Shown: positions 35,754-44,152, counted from the first letter of the stretch. The stretch is 64,000 bases of DNA from Hoyosella rhizosphaerae (GCF_014643175.1 NZ_BMJH01000002.1:558001-622000); one strand, 5' to 3'. Made by a program: numbers and translations. The notes: generated by a model not told the origin, from the sequence alone.

Positions 35754-36440
35754 TTAGCTCTGCTGATTCGTGCTGAGAGTTCTGAGCCATTTGACGAGGA
35801 GTTGAGTTTCGCTTTTGCCGAGAATGTCGGGGTAGGCGGCGGCGATCTCGATGGCTGCTGCGAGGGGGTTGTTTGTGGGTACCCCTACGCCGGTAATTGC
35901 GGCGATTGCGCCTTCTCGGACGGCTGCGGATAGCGCGGGGTCTGGGGCTGCGAGGATGATCTGTCGCAGTGTGACACCAATGTTGGTCACGAGGATGTGT
36001 GCTGCCGCCTGCTCAGGTGAGACGACGAGTCTGCCCTGCTCGGCGGCTCGTTCTGTGAGTGACAGGAGTATCGCGCTTGGGCGCGACTGTGCTTCTGGGG
36101 AGTACCCGGGCCGAACTTTGCCGTACATGAGGGTGTAGAAGCCGGGGTTGGTTAGCCCGAATGCGACGTGTGCGTCCCACCCTGCTCGGATGTCTTGGAT
36201 TGGGTCGCCGGACCACTCCATCGACTTTTTTTCTGCCAGATACAGGTCAAAACCGTGCTCGATGACTGCCTCGATGAGTCCTTGCTTGGATCCGAAAAAG
36301 TGGTACAGCGTCGGCATTTTCACCCCGACTGCATCGCACACCGCTCTCAGTGAGAAGTCTTCGCCGGGTGCGCTGGCGATCAAATCGGCGGCCGCCGCGA
36401 TAAGTCGCTCCCGTGTATCACTTGTCGATGTTTCTGTCAT
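35754..36440 (-). CDS. TetR-family regulator of the SDR/NTF2-like pair
   Basis: 228 residues. N-terminal helix-turn-helix (TRERLIAAAADLIASAPGED, then VCDAVGVKMPTLYHFFGSKQ near 33-55). The C-terminal domain contains a TetR_C block with GFYTLMYGKVRPGYSP. Divergent from the SDR gene; the shared 63-bp gap holds a palindrome at 36458-36472, the probable operator for both. Confidence 0.9.
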   Translation of the reverse strand: MTETSTSDTRERLIAAAADLIASAPGEDFSLRAVCDAVGVKMPTLYHFFGSKQGLIEAVIEHGFDLYLAEKKSMEWSGDPIQDIRAGWDAHVAFGLTNPGFYTLMYGKVRPGYSPEAQSRPSAILLSLTERAAEQGRLVVSPEQAAAHILVTNIGVTLRQIILAAPDPALSAAVREGAIAAITGVGVPTNNPLAAAIEIAAAYPDILGKSETQLLVKWLRTLSTNQQS

Positions 36441-36457
36441 AGTGCTACGTTAGTCGC

Positions 36458-36472
36458 TGTAGCGGTGCTACA
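36458..36472. promoter_or_regulatory. Candidate TetR operator
   Basis: TGTAGC-GGT-GCTACA, a perfect 6+3+6 palindrome midway between the TetR and SDR start codons. A related GTGCTAC lies at 36442-36448, so the site may be longer or double. Confidence 0.6.
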
Positions 36473-36503
36473 TAAACAAGTAACATTGATATGGAGGCAT
36501 GGA

Positions 36504-37259
36504 ATGGCCGAGCACACACTTGCAGGCAAGAACGTCCTCATTGCAGGAGGGGCAAAAAACCTGGGTGGGCTAATCGCCCGCCAGGCAGCCGAGGCTGGCG
36601 CGAACGTCGCAATCCACTACAACTCCGACTCAAGTCGCGTCGACGCGGAAAGCACCCTCGCTGAGGTAGAAGCCGCAGGCGTCAAGGGTGCGATATTCCA
36701 AGGTGATCTCACAGTTCCGGCAAATGTAACGCGCCTCTTTGCCGATGCAGAGGCAGCACTTGGGAAGATCGATGTAGCGGTGAACACGGTCGGGAAAGTG
36801 CTGCGCAAGCCAATTGTGGAGACCACTGAAGACGAGTACGACTCGATGTTCGATATCAACTCCAAAGCCGCCTACTTCTTCATCAAGGAAGCGGGCAAGA
36901 ACCTCGCCGACGACGGCAAGGTCATCACGATCCTTACCTCGCTGCTCGCGGCATTCACCGACGGCTACTCCACGTACGCTGGCGGAAAGTCCCCGGTTGA
37001 GCACTTCACCCGCGCCGCTGCGAAAGAGTTTTCGCCTCGCGGTATCTCTGTCACTGCGGTCGCACCAGGACCAATGGACACCCCCTTCTTCTACGGCCAA
37101 GAAACCCCCGAGCGTGTGGAGTTCCACAAGTCTCAGGGCATGGGCAACCAACTAACTAAGATCGAGGACATAGCCCCAATCGTGCGGTTCCTCGCCACCG
37201 AAGGTTGGTGGATCACAGGGCAGACGATCTTCCCCAATGGTGGCTACACCACTCGCTGA
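36504..37259 (+). CDS. Short-chain dehydrogenase/reductase
   Basis: 251 residues from ATG 36504, with GGAGG at 36493-36497. Classical SDR: cofactor loop NVLIAGGAKNLGGLIARQAA near 9, NTVGKV (NNAG equivalent) near 94, and catalytic Ser with YSTYAGGKSPVEHF (Tyr-x-x-x-Lys) near 155. The end PNGGYTTR matches the usual FPNGGYTT ending of the fabG-like group. It is followed after 11 bp by an NTF2-like gene. Likely regulated by the divergent TetR. Substrate unknown. Confidence 0.92.
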   Translation: MAEHTLAGKNVLIAGGAKNLGGLIARQAAEAGANVAIHYNSDSSRVDAESTLAEVEAAGVKGAIFQGDLTVPANVTRLFADAEAALGKIDVAVNTVGKVLRKPIVETTEDEYDSMFDINSKAAYFFIKEAGKNLADDGKVITILTSLLAAFTDGYSTYAGGKSPVEHFTRAAAKEFSPRGISVTAVAPGPMDTPFFYGQETPERVEFHKSQGMGNQLTKIEDIAPIVRFLATEGWWITGQTIFPNGGYTTR

Positions 37260-37270
37260 ACGGAGCACTA

Positions 37271-37600
37271 ATGACTGAGCAGACAATTCCTGAGCCGGTG
37301 GCGGCATTCATCGATGCTGTCAACATTCACGACGAGGACGCGTTTCTCGGCGCCTTCACCCCGAGTGGGGCAGTGGACGACTGGGGCCGCATCTTCACCG
37401 GACGTGAAGAGATCAAGGCGTGGAGCGACAAAGAATTCATCGGCGCCCGCGGAACTCTCGCCGTTGAGGAAGTCGATACCACCGGCGGCACCATCACCGT
37501 AATCGGCGACTGGAGATCCAACCACGCCAACGGTCGTTCGAAGTTCATCTTCGAGACCGAGGGCGACAAGCTCGCAAAAATGACCATCCGCGAAGGCTGA
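37271..37600 (+). CDS. NTF2/SnoaL-like domain protein
   Basis: 109 residues from ATG 37271. Typical opening IPEPVAAFIDAVNIHDEDAF followed by GAVDDWGRIFTGREEIKAWS, and WRSNHANGRSKFIFE strands. Such cone-fold proteins are small hydrolases, isomerases or binding proteins. Translation is probably coupled to the SDR gene just upstream, which suggests a shared substrate. Confidence 0.87.
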   Translation: MTEQTIPEPVAAFIDAVNIHDEDAFLGAFTPSGAVDDWGRIFTGREEIKAWSDKEFIGARGTLAVEEVDTTGGTITVIGDWRSNHANGRSKFIFETEGDKLAKMTIREG

Positions 37601-37612
37601 CAGGCTGCGTTT

Positions 37613-37694
37613 ACACTCACGCTCCCACTTTTGACGGACGCTCCCGCTTTTTCACTGAAAAAGTGGGAGCGTTTGTACAAAGCGGGAGCGTCAC
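37613..37694. repeat. 82-bp complex repeat with inverted arms, copy 2
   Basis: Arms GCTCCCACTTTT (37621-37632), GCTCCCGCTTTTT (37640-37652), AAAAAGTGGGAGC (37658-37670) and AAAGCGGGAGC (37679-37689). Here arm 1 pairs perfectly with arm 3 and arm 2 with arm 4, so the perfect pairings cross. Same direction as the copy at 34331-34415. It starts 13 bp past the NTF2-like stop. Confidence 0.9.
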
Positions 37695-37871
37695 CGGGCC
37701 AGCGCCGCCGGAAAAGCCACCAGCCACCAAACAACCACCGCGATATCCGGGTATGACTCAGGGATTCACCCGATGCGTTATCAACGCTTCGTCACTAGCG
37801 TAGTAGTGGATTGGGAAACGGTTTTCCAAGTGTGAAATCGAGGCCGACGAGGCAGCGTTGGAGGTTGTGTG

Positions 37872-38102
37872 ATGAATGGCCAATTGACCCGAGTCCGTGA
37901 AGGCCGGTGGATCGCAGGTATTTGCGGTGGTATTGCGAAGCAATACGGCTGGGATGTAAACCTCATCCGGCTGGTGTTTGTGCTGGTGTCATTGCTTGGC
38001 ACGCTCGGAATCGGCATCTTGGTGTACATCGTGATGTGGTTCTTTATCCCGTTGGAGTCTGACAATGGAATGTCTCCGGGACCTCAGTACTGGCAGGGCT
38101 AG
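37872..38102 (+). CDS. PspC domain small membrane protein
   Basis: 76 residues from ATG 37872, with GGAGG at 37860-37864. The PspC domain is complete: RVREGRWIAGICGGIAKQYG followed by one long membrane segment (LIRLVFVLVSLLGTLGIGIL) and VMWFFIPLE. Small PspC proteins of actinobacteria take part in envelope stress sensing or have unknown roles. Stands alone. Confidence 0.92.
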   Translation: MNGQLTRVREGRWIAGICGGIAKQYGWDVNLIRLVFVLVSLLGTLGIGILVYIVMWFFIPLESDNGMSPGPQYWQG

Positions 38103-38206
38103 CGCTCAAAGAGCTAAATAATAGTTGGCTGAGTTCCGCTGTGAAGTCCCTGAGAAGTACGTTTTCAGGCAGACGTTCGGTGTTGTCGTCCGTAAATTAG
38201 TGAGTG

Positions 38207-38252
38207 CGCCCCCGCGCAGACTTTTCTCCTTGGTTCATGTATCGCGGGGGCG
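38207..38252. repeat. Inverted repeat upstream of the GT87 gene
   Basis: 10-bp arms CGCCCCCGCG (38207-38216) and CGCGGGGGCG (38243-38252), 26-base centre. ACTTTTC occurs inside and just after the element. It stands 88 bp before the mannosyltransferase start and 105 bp after the PspC stop; no T run follows. Confidence 0.7.
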
Positions 38253-38339
38253 TCCAACTTTTCCAAGAAGCCCCAAAGAACCCAGGGCAGCCCTACGCGC
38301 GCGCCGCAAGGTCGGCGTCCGGCCAATAGTTCCGCTATC

Positions 38340-39647
38340 GTGGTCGTCTTGAGAAGGTCCGCGCACAGTGTGTTGCTGCGGATTGATGATGTGCGGGGGT
38401 TTTTAGTGGTTGCGCGCTGGGTGCGTCTCATTTCAATTCTGCGACGGTGGGCACCATTCATCCTGGTAGCAGCTGTGGCGGCGCGATTGGCGTGGATTGC
38501 GTTCGTGCCGAATGCGACGAATTTCTTGGACTTGCACGTTTATGTCGATGGGGCTGCCGAAATCGTTTCGGGCGATTTGTACGCTTTTCGCTATTCGGCG
38601 AATACTCCGGAGTTCCCGCTGCCGTTTACGTACCCGCCTTTTGCAGCACTTGTCTTTTTCCCATTAAGTCTGTTGCCTTTTGGTTTTGTTGCTGTGGCGT
38701 GGCAACTCGGCACTGTGGCGGCCCTGTTCGGGGTCGTTCGAATTTGCCAGCAGTTGATGTTGGGTTCAGAAGTTGCCAAGAATGCGCGGTATTCGCGGGA
38801 GGCGATGCTGTGGACTGCGGTGGGAATGTGGTCAGAACCTGTTCGTACGACCCTGGACTACGGCCAGATCAATGTTTTCTTGGTGTTGTTGATAATGGTG
38901 GCGGTCCGTAGTTCTCGCTGGTGGGTGAGTGGACTGTTGGTGGGCGTTGCGGCTGGCATTAAGCTCACTCCCGCTATTGCTGGTTTGTATTTCGTCGCGC
39001 AGCGTCGCTACTTGGCCGCTGCATTTTCGGCGGTCGTCTTTTTTGGCACGGTGGGTGTCAGTTGGGTGCTCATTCGTGACGAGACCCGGGAGTACATTCG
39101 ATCGTATTTTGGGGACGCAGATCGTATTGGTCCTGTCGCGTCGGTGTGGAACCAGTCAGTTTTCGGGGCGGTGCACCGTTTCGGTGTGTCGGACAATTAC
39201 GTCCATGTTGTGTGGGGGATCGCCGTCGTTGTGTGTGTTGTGGCGGCGTTCGTGGCGTGGCGGTCGCTGGCTAGTGGCGACAAGCTAGGCGTTTTGTTGG
39301 TTGTGCAACTTTTGGGACTTTTGATCTCGCCTGTGTCTTGGTCGCATCACTGGGTGTGGGTGTTGCCGTTGGTTTTGTGGCTTGTGTACGGCCCGTTTTC
39401 GGGCATGCGGGGTGCCCGCGGGTTGGCGATTGTGTGGGGTGCCGCGGTGATGGTGGGTGTGCCGTGGTTGTTGAGTTTTCAGCAGGACACGATTTGGACC
39501 GTCGTGGATCCGCCGATCCTGGTGTGGTTCGCACTTGTCTATGTAGTCGGCGCGTTGACGATTTTTGGGTGGATGGTGTGGTGCGGTCGTAGAGGTTCGC
39601 TCACCCTTCCCGCTGGACCGGACTCGGTGAGTCTTTCTTCCCGGTGA
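38340..39647 (+). CDS. GT87 polyprenol-phosphate mannosyltransferase, PimE-like
   Basis: 435 residues, start GTG 38340 uncertain. A GT-C fold protein with ten or so membrane segments; the first periplasmic loop has DLHVYVDGAAEIVSGDLYAF, with the catalytic-type Asp near residue 62, then FPLPFTYPPFAALVFFPLSL. Late blocks include VSWSHHWVWVLPLVLW. In mycobacteria PimE (Rv1159) adds the fifth mannose of polar phosphatidylinositol mannosides, and the neighbours here (Rv1157c-like, pterin dehydratase, mutT2, typA, lpqW) are those of pimE. Several GT87 paralogs exist in each species, so PimE itself is probable, not proven. Confidence 0.85.
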   Translation: MVVLRRSAHSVLLRIDDVRGFLVVARWVRLISILRRWAPFILVAAVAARLAWIAFVPNATNFLDLHVYVDGAAEIVSGDLYAFRYSANTPEFPLPFTYPPFAALVFFPLSLLPFGFVAVAWQLGTVAALFGVVRICQQLMLGSEVAKNARYSREAMLWTAVGMWSEPVRTTLDYGQINVFLVLLIMVAVRSSRWWVSGLLVGVAAGIKLTPAIAGLYFVAQRRYLAAAFSAVVFFGTVGVSWVLIRDETREYIRSYFGDADRIGPVASVWNQSVFGAVHRFGVSDNYVHVVWGIAVVVCVVAAFVAWRSLASGDKLGVLLVVQLLGLLISPVSWSHHWVWVLPLVLWLVYGPFSGMRGARGLAIVWGAAVMVGVPWLLSFQQDTIWTVVDPPILVWFALVYVVGALTIFGWMVWCGRRGSLTLPAGPDSVSLSSR

Positions 39648-39665
39648 TTTGCAGAAAGGTCGAAT

Positions 39666-40817
39666 ATGGCGGTGGCGCTTCCGCATCCTGATGTTGCCGA
39701 GCAGTTTCGTGCAGCGCGTTCGTCGTTGATGGGTGCGTCGATTCATCTTGATAGCGCCGCCGCGGGACGTATGAGTGATGCGGTTCGGCTCGGAATCAGT
39801 GCGCATCTTGACTGTGAGGCGCAACTGGGCGGGTATGTGGCCCACGAGGCAGCCAACAAAATCATTGACCGTGGCCGGGCTGACTTGGGCGCATTGTGTG
39901 GTTTGCCACCGGCGAGTATCGCGTTCACGGAAAGTGCCGTTGCGTCTCTCACCTCATTGTTGGTGCAGCTGCAACTTCCGAGGAACAGTGTGGTGGCGGT
40001 CCTACCTAATGAATACGGACTGAATGTCCGGTTGTTCAACATGTTTGGGTTTGATGTTCAGACACTTCCGGTGGTGGATTCGCTGGGCCGCGCTGACGTG
40101 GACGCGGTGAGGGCGGCATTGATTGCCCTCAATCCGAGGCTTGTGCACCTGTGTCAGATTGCATCATCGCGTGGGATCGTTCAGCCGACCGCAGAAATCG
40201 TTTCTGTGTGCCGCGAGCTGCGCATTCCTGTGGTCGTGGATGCTGCGCAGGGGTTTGGGCACGTTGAGTGCGATGTGGGCGCGGACGCCATTTATGGAAC
40301 AAGTCGTAAGTGGCTCTGCGGACCCCGTGGCGTTGGGTTCATCGGAGTTCGGCCCGAATCTGTGGAGGCAGGGGTCTTGAGCGTGCAACCTGAGTTGTTG
40401 GAGTCGCAGGAGGCTTACATCGCCGGCCGTGTGGGTTTGTCAATCGCTGTCAGGGAGCATCACAAGCTTGGGCCGGAAAAGGTGCGTGAGCGGCTTCATG
40501 CAGTTGGTGCGCTTGTCCGCGATCGGCTCGACGGTGTTGCTGGGTGGCGTGTTGTGGAACCTGCGGAGGAGCGGTCGTCCTTAACGACGTTGCTGCCTCC
40601 GCAGGGTTGGATTGACGCACGCGTGCTGGAGGTTCGGAACGCACTGATTCAGCCCGCCACGAGCGAAGAAAGCACTGCGGTGGTGACGACTTTCGCGGGG
40701 CCTGAACGAGCCCCGCTGAGCCCCGCACCGGCGACGTTGCGAGTGAGTGCACACGTCGACGTCACCGACGATGATCTTGATGTCCTTGCGGATTTGCTAG
40801 CGATCCACAGTCGTTAG
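39666..40817 (+). CDS. egtE: EgtE-like PLP-dependent enzyme (class V aminotransferase fold)
   Basis: 383 residues from ATG 39666, with GAAAGG upstream. Blocks: SIHLDSAAAGRMSDAV near 25, CEAQLGGYVAHEAANKIID near 50, VDAAQGFGHVECDVGADAIY near 188 (Asp binding the pyridine nitrogen) and TSRKWLCGPRGVGFIGVRPE near 211 (PLP Lys). These match the ergothioneine enzyme EgtE, which cleaves hercynyl-cysteine sulfoxide. No egtA, B, C or D gene is in the window; in mycobacteria egtE sits with them. A cysteine desulfurase-like or isopenicillin-epimerase-like enzyme is the alternative. It ends overlapping metS. Confidence 0.68.
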   Translation: MAVALPHPDVAEQFRAARSSLMGASIHLDSAAAGRMSDAVRLGISAHLDCEAQLGGYVAHEAANKIIDRGRADLGALCGLPPASIAFTESAVASLTSLLVQLQLPRNSVVAVLPNEYGLNVRLFNMFGFDVQTLPVVDSLGRADVDAVRAALIALNPRLVHLCQIASSRGIVQPTAEIVSVCRELRIPVVVDAAQGFGHVECDVGADAIYGTSRKWLCGPRGVGFIGVRPESVEAGVLSVQPELLESQEAYIAGRVGLSIAVREHHKLGPEKVRERLHAVGALVRDRLDGVAGWRVVEPAEERSSLTTLLPPQGWIDARVLEVRNALIQPATSEESTAVVTTFAGPERAPLSPAPATLRVSAHVDVTDDDLDVLADLLAIHSR

Positions 40818-40930
40818 GATTTCTCGTTTTCGTCGTCAGGATGAGCATGTAGGTAGATCAGACTTGCGATGAGTCCACCCCACACAATGCTGAGTGCAAC
40901 GATCATCATGATGATGGCGGAGATAGTCAT
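40814..40930 (-). CDS. metS: Methionine/alanine importer small subunit
   Basis: 38 residues: one membrane helix (IIMMIVALSIVWGGLIASLI) and an acidic tail HPDDENEKS. The ATG at 40930 overlaps the metP stop as ATGA. In C. glutamicum MetS is a tiny subunit required for MetP to function. Identification rests on the WGGLIAS helix and on position. The stop overlaps the end of the convergent egtE-like gene. Confidence 0.9.
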   Translation of the reverse strand: MTISAIIMMIVALSIVWGGLIASLIYLHAHPDDENEKS

Positions 40931-42459
40931 CGGGATCCTGCTTTCGTAATGAACTCGGCGGAGTGCGGTTGGCCGAGGTCGGTGCCTTTGCGCCATGGCA
41001 GCAATGTCAGTCCGATGGCAACGACGATTAAAATGGCTTGGACTGTCCACCCGAGCGCGAGTGTGAAGCTCGCTGGGTAGGTGCCGTAACCGTCCTCGGC
41101 GAGGGTCATCATTTCGCTGACGAGCATGTAGCCAAGCACCACTGGTGTTGCGATGCCGATGCATAGTTGCCAGACTCGGCCGATCTTGAATGACGACACG
41201 GCGTTGAGGTGTTCGGCGAATTCTCCGCTGCGTCGAAGCACCCACACGACGGTGATGATGACAACAAGGGCGACACCGACGATTCCGAGGTTGTTGACGA
41301 ACTTGTCGACGACGTCGAGAACTCCAACACCTGTGGTGGTGGGGAACAGCGCCATTGAAACTGCCGTCATTGCGCCGCCTACGATGAGCACTGCGGGTCC
41401 GCGGGACAGTCCGACTTTGTCTTGTACGGATGAGACGACGACCTGCACGATCGAGATCAGCGATGTGAAGCCCGCAAAGAGTAGGCAGGTGAAGAACGCC
41501 GCGCCGAAGATGGACCCGCCTGGCATTGCGGAAATGATCTGCGGGAACGCGATAAATGCGAGGCCGATGCCACCGCTAACAACCTCGTCCACTCCAGTTT
41601 GTGCAATCGCCGCCATGTATCCGAGTGCAGCAAAAACACCGATTCCGGCGAGGATTTCAAAGCTGCTGTTCGAGAAGGCAACAACAAGTCCGGAACCGGT
41701 GAGGTTGGTCTTGATCTTCAGGTACGAGGCGTAGGTGATCATGATGCCGAACGCAATCGACAGCGAGAAGAAGATTTGACCGTACGCCGCTATCCACACC
41801 GTCGGGTTGGTCAGCAATGACCAGTCTGGTTGGAAGAACGCATTAAGGCCGTCGATGGCGCCGTCAAGGAATAGCGACCGGATAACCAGGGTGAGGAATA
41901 GGACAACTAGCAGCGGCACAAAGATCTTTGCTGATGCGCCGATACCGCGCTGAACACCGAACGCAAGCACTGCGATCGTGCCGATCCACACGAGCAGTAA
42001 AGGCCATGCGACGCCTGGTACGAGGTCGAATCCAACTCGGGCGCCGTCTTCCTGCTGGAGGAAGGTGCCGAATAAGAATCCCTCGGGGTCGTCGCCCCAG
42101 AGTTGACCGATGGAGAAGAACGCGTAGCGGGCAGCCCACGCAACGATCACGGCGTAGTAGACGGCGATGACGAAGCAGATGCCGACTTGCCACCACCCGA
42201 AAGTTTCGGTCCATCTGCTTAGTCGACGAAACGCAAGCGGCGGCGATGCTCGGAACTTATGCCCGATCGCGTAGTCGAGAAAGAGCAGTGGGATACCGGC
42301 CGTGAGCAGTGCGATCAGGTACGGGAGAATAAACGCACCTGCACCATTTTCGTAGGCGACAAACGGGAATCGCCAGATATTTCCTAGTCCGACGGCGGAG
42401 CCAATTGCGGCCAGAATGAAAACTGACCGAGTGCTCCATACCTCGCGTTGCGTGTCCAT
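40927..42459 (-). CDS. metP: Sodium-dependent methionine/alanine importer (NSS family)
   Basis: 510 residues with 11-12 membrane segments. The N-terminus has the neurotransmitter:sodium symporter signature SAVGLGNIWRFPFVAYENGA (residues ~17-36), which shapes the sodium and substrate sites. Later blocks include CLLFAGFTSLISIVQVVVSS. ATG 42459 has AAGGAA seven bases upstream. Coupled to metS. Substrate range is assigned from the pairing with MetS. Confidence 0.92.
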   Translation of the reverse strand: MDTQREVWSTRSVFILAAIGSAVGLGNIWRFPFVAYENGAGAFILPYLIALLTAGIPLLFLDYAIGHKFRASPPLAFRRLSRWTETFGWWQVGICFVIAVYYAVIVAWAARYAFFSIGQLWGDDPEGFLFGTFLQQEDGARVGFDLVPGVAWPLLLVWIGTIAVLAFGVQRGIGASAKIFVPLLVVLFLTLVIRSLFLDGAIDGLNAFFQPDWSLLTNPTVWIAAYGQIFFSLSIAFGIMITYASYLKIKTNLTGSGLVVAFSNSSFEILAGIGVFAALGYMAAIAQTGVDEVVSGGIGLAFIAFPQIISAMPGGSIFGAAFFTCLLFAGFTSLISIVQVVVSSVQDKVGLSRGPAVLIVGGAMTAVSMALFPTTTGVGVLDVVDKFVNNLGIVGVALVVIITVVWVLRRSGEFAEHLNAVSSFKIGRVWQLCIGIATPVVLGYMLVSEMMTLAEDGYGTYPASFTLALGWTVQAILIVVAIGLTLLPWRKGTDLGQPHSAEFITKAGSR

Positions 42460-42685
42460 ACCGAGGTTCCTTTTAGCTTGGTGAGGAGGGGCGGCGGTGC
42501 TGCCAAACAGACGTGACGGTTTCGCTGTGTTGTAGGTCTACGTTAATCCACATTTAGTTAGGTGTAACCAGGATGTCGAGAACCGTTGCATCAGTGTTGT
42601 CGGAGAAGTTGTTGCGGGTGGGTGAAGTCAAATTTGGATTGCTCGAAACCTGGCAACTGGACGAAAAAACAGGCATCATTGTGAC

Positions 42686-42841
42686 ATGAGTCACGTACTG
42701 AGTATCAACGATATCCGCACAGCCATCCGGGAGCTGCGGGTCCGCGAGGAGGAAGCCCGCAAGGACGGTCGTGATGCTGACGCGAACGAAATCGCTGAAC
42801 GCATTCGCGGCTACCAAGAGGAACTCGCAGCACGCCCCTGA
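42686..42841 (+). CDS. 51-residue helical hypothetical protein
   Basis: ATG 42686 to TGA 42841. The product is one charged helix (INDIRTAIRELRVREEEARK) followed by ANEIAERIRGYQEELAARP. Codon use is like neighbours (GC-rich third positions). No ribosome site; a hairpin 12 bp after the stop supports a transcript. No family recognised. Confidence 0.5.
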   Translation: MSHVLSINDIRTAIRELRVREEEARKDGRDADANEIAERIRGYQEELAARP

Positions 42842-42852
42842 CCTAAAATGTG

Positions 42853-42885
42853 TGTGCCGCCAGGCCGTTAAGGTATGGCGGCACA
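42853..42885 (+). terminator. Hairpin after the 51-residue ORF
   Basis: 9-bp arms TGTGCCGCC (42853-42861) and GGCGGCACA (42877-42885), followed by TACTTCTGTG, a weak T tract. Confidence 0.55.
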
Positions 42886-42964
42886 TACTTCTGTGTGAGA
42901 AACATTCTCGCCGGGCGCTGCATACTGCAGGGCAGGGCATGAATTCGTTTGAGAAAAGGACATC

Positions 42965-44044
42965 ATGTCGTCGTACCTCATCCTCGGCGCCGATACTCTG
43001 CTTGCCCGCATCGTTGTCGAGGAATTACTTGCACGTCCTGATTGCACACGAATTACCTTTTTGCACCAGCCCCTAGTGCACTCAGGGTTTGCCCGCAGAA
43101 ACGCTGATGCAAGCGGGCACTCTGCGTGGTCCGTTGTTGCGGCGGATGAGCGATTGCACACCTACCCTCGCACGCGACCAAAAGATTCAATCGCGCTCTT
43201 GCGGCGGCTGGCGGTAACTCATGATCATGTTGTGTGTTTGCCCAACTATGGGTGCGCGCGAAGCAGTGAAGAAGACCTTGACCTGACGATCCGGTGCGCA
43301 CGTGCGGCTCGTCCGCACAGCACTGTGCACGTTGTTGCTCCTGCTCCGGACGCGGAATGGCTTCTCGGGGCCCAGTCCGACCTCGACGTGCGGCGCTATC
43401 ACGTGGCAGTTCTAGTCGGGGACGCGCGTACGGGCGAGCTTCCTGAAACTCCGGGACCACTAGATGTGCTTCTTCCGCTAACTCGATTGGCGCGAACCTT
43501 TGGTGACCTACCAATACCGGATATTTTCGACGGAATCACCAATGTCGTATCGACGGACTACGCAGCCAAGGCGCTGGTTGCGCTCATCCATGCCGAAGCA
43601 GAACCCAATAGTCGGTTTGAACTAGCCCAACCTGAGCCTGAACCAATTTCTCGGGTGTATCGCACCCTGTCAGCCGTCGCGGGCGGCCCGTCCGTGGCCA
43701 TTCCCATGCCTGGAATTGTCACTCGCGGTGTTACTACCTCGTGGTCTCTCGGAGTTGCGTTCGTTGATGCGCTGCCGTTTGTTGGTGATGTGAACCGTCG
43801 AGTACGTCGAGCTGTTTTGACGGAGATCGGATTTACCGAGGGGTTGACTCAATATTGGACGCCACAGATTCTGGCGCAGTCTGTGACGACACTGTCGATT
43901 CTCGATGGGCTTGGTTTCGAGCCGACGCCGCTAGCTGACTACGCCCCGAAACTGTACGAACGATGGCTTGCGGAGCGAGACACGGATGGGGCAGTGCATC
44001 CTGTCAACGCGATGGCGAGGCGATTAACGGGATTCGCGCCGTGA
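42965..44044 (+). CDS. NAD(P)-binding epimerase-like protein (atypical SDR)
   Basis: 359 residues from ATG 42965, with GAAAAGGA upstream. It opens with a Rossmann strand and loop (SSYLILGADTLLARIVVEEL), where the Gly-rich motif is degenerate (GADTLLA in place of GxxGxxG). Extended-SDR features continue (VVAPAPDAEWLLG, a substrate region), but the YxxxK catalytic pair is not apparent, so it may be a non-catalytic or redox-sensing member. No named family recognised. It ends at a clear hairpin. Confidence 0.65.
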   Translation: MSSYLILGADTLLARIVVEELLARPDCTRITFLHQPLVHSGFARRNADASGHSAWSVVAADERLHTYPRTRPKDSIALLRRLAVTHDHVVCLPNYGCARSSEEDLDLTIRCARAARPHSTVHVVAPAPDAEWLLGAQSDLDVRRYHVAVLVGDARTGELPETPGPLDVLLPLTRLARTFGDLPIPDIFDGITNVVSTDYAAKALVALIHAEAEPNSRFELAQPEPEPISRVYRTLSAVAGGPSVAIPMPGIVTRGVTTSWSLGVAFVDALPFVGDVNRRVRRAVLTEIGFTEGLTQYWTPQILAQSVTTLSILDGLGFEPTPLADYAPKLYERWLAERDTDGAVHPVNAMARRLTGFAP

Positions 44045-44050
44045 ATGTCA

Positions 44051-44086
44051 AGATCCCCGCAGGGTGAGGTTCACCTACGGGGATCT
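44051..44086. terminator. Bidirectional terminator hairpin
   Basis: 9-bp arms AGATCCCCG (44051-44059) and CGGGGATCT (44078-44086) with an inner GGTGA/TCACC stem, 6 bp after the epimerase-like stop. Confidence 0.8.
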
Positions 44087-44116
44087 GAGGGGCGCGGCAA
44101 CATTGCGTTGCCAGTT

Positions 44117-44152
44117 CAGTTTTAGGACGTCACAGCAGTTTTAGGACGTCAC
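44117..44152. repeat. Tandem 17-bp repeat at the 3' end of the secreted protein gene
   Basis: CAGTTTTAGGACGTCAC occurs at 44117-44133 and 44136-44152 (period 19). The second copy contains the stop codon of the secreted protein gene (44149-44151). Confidence 0.85.

Noticed and set aside
38207-38252. Possible 6C RNA (C-rich double hairpin of actinobacteria)
   Set aside because: The C run lies in one stem arm, not in two loops, so the 6C pattern is not met.
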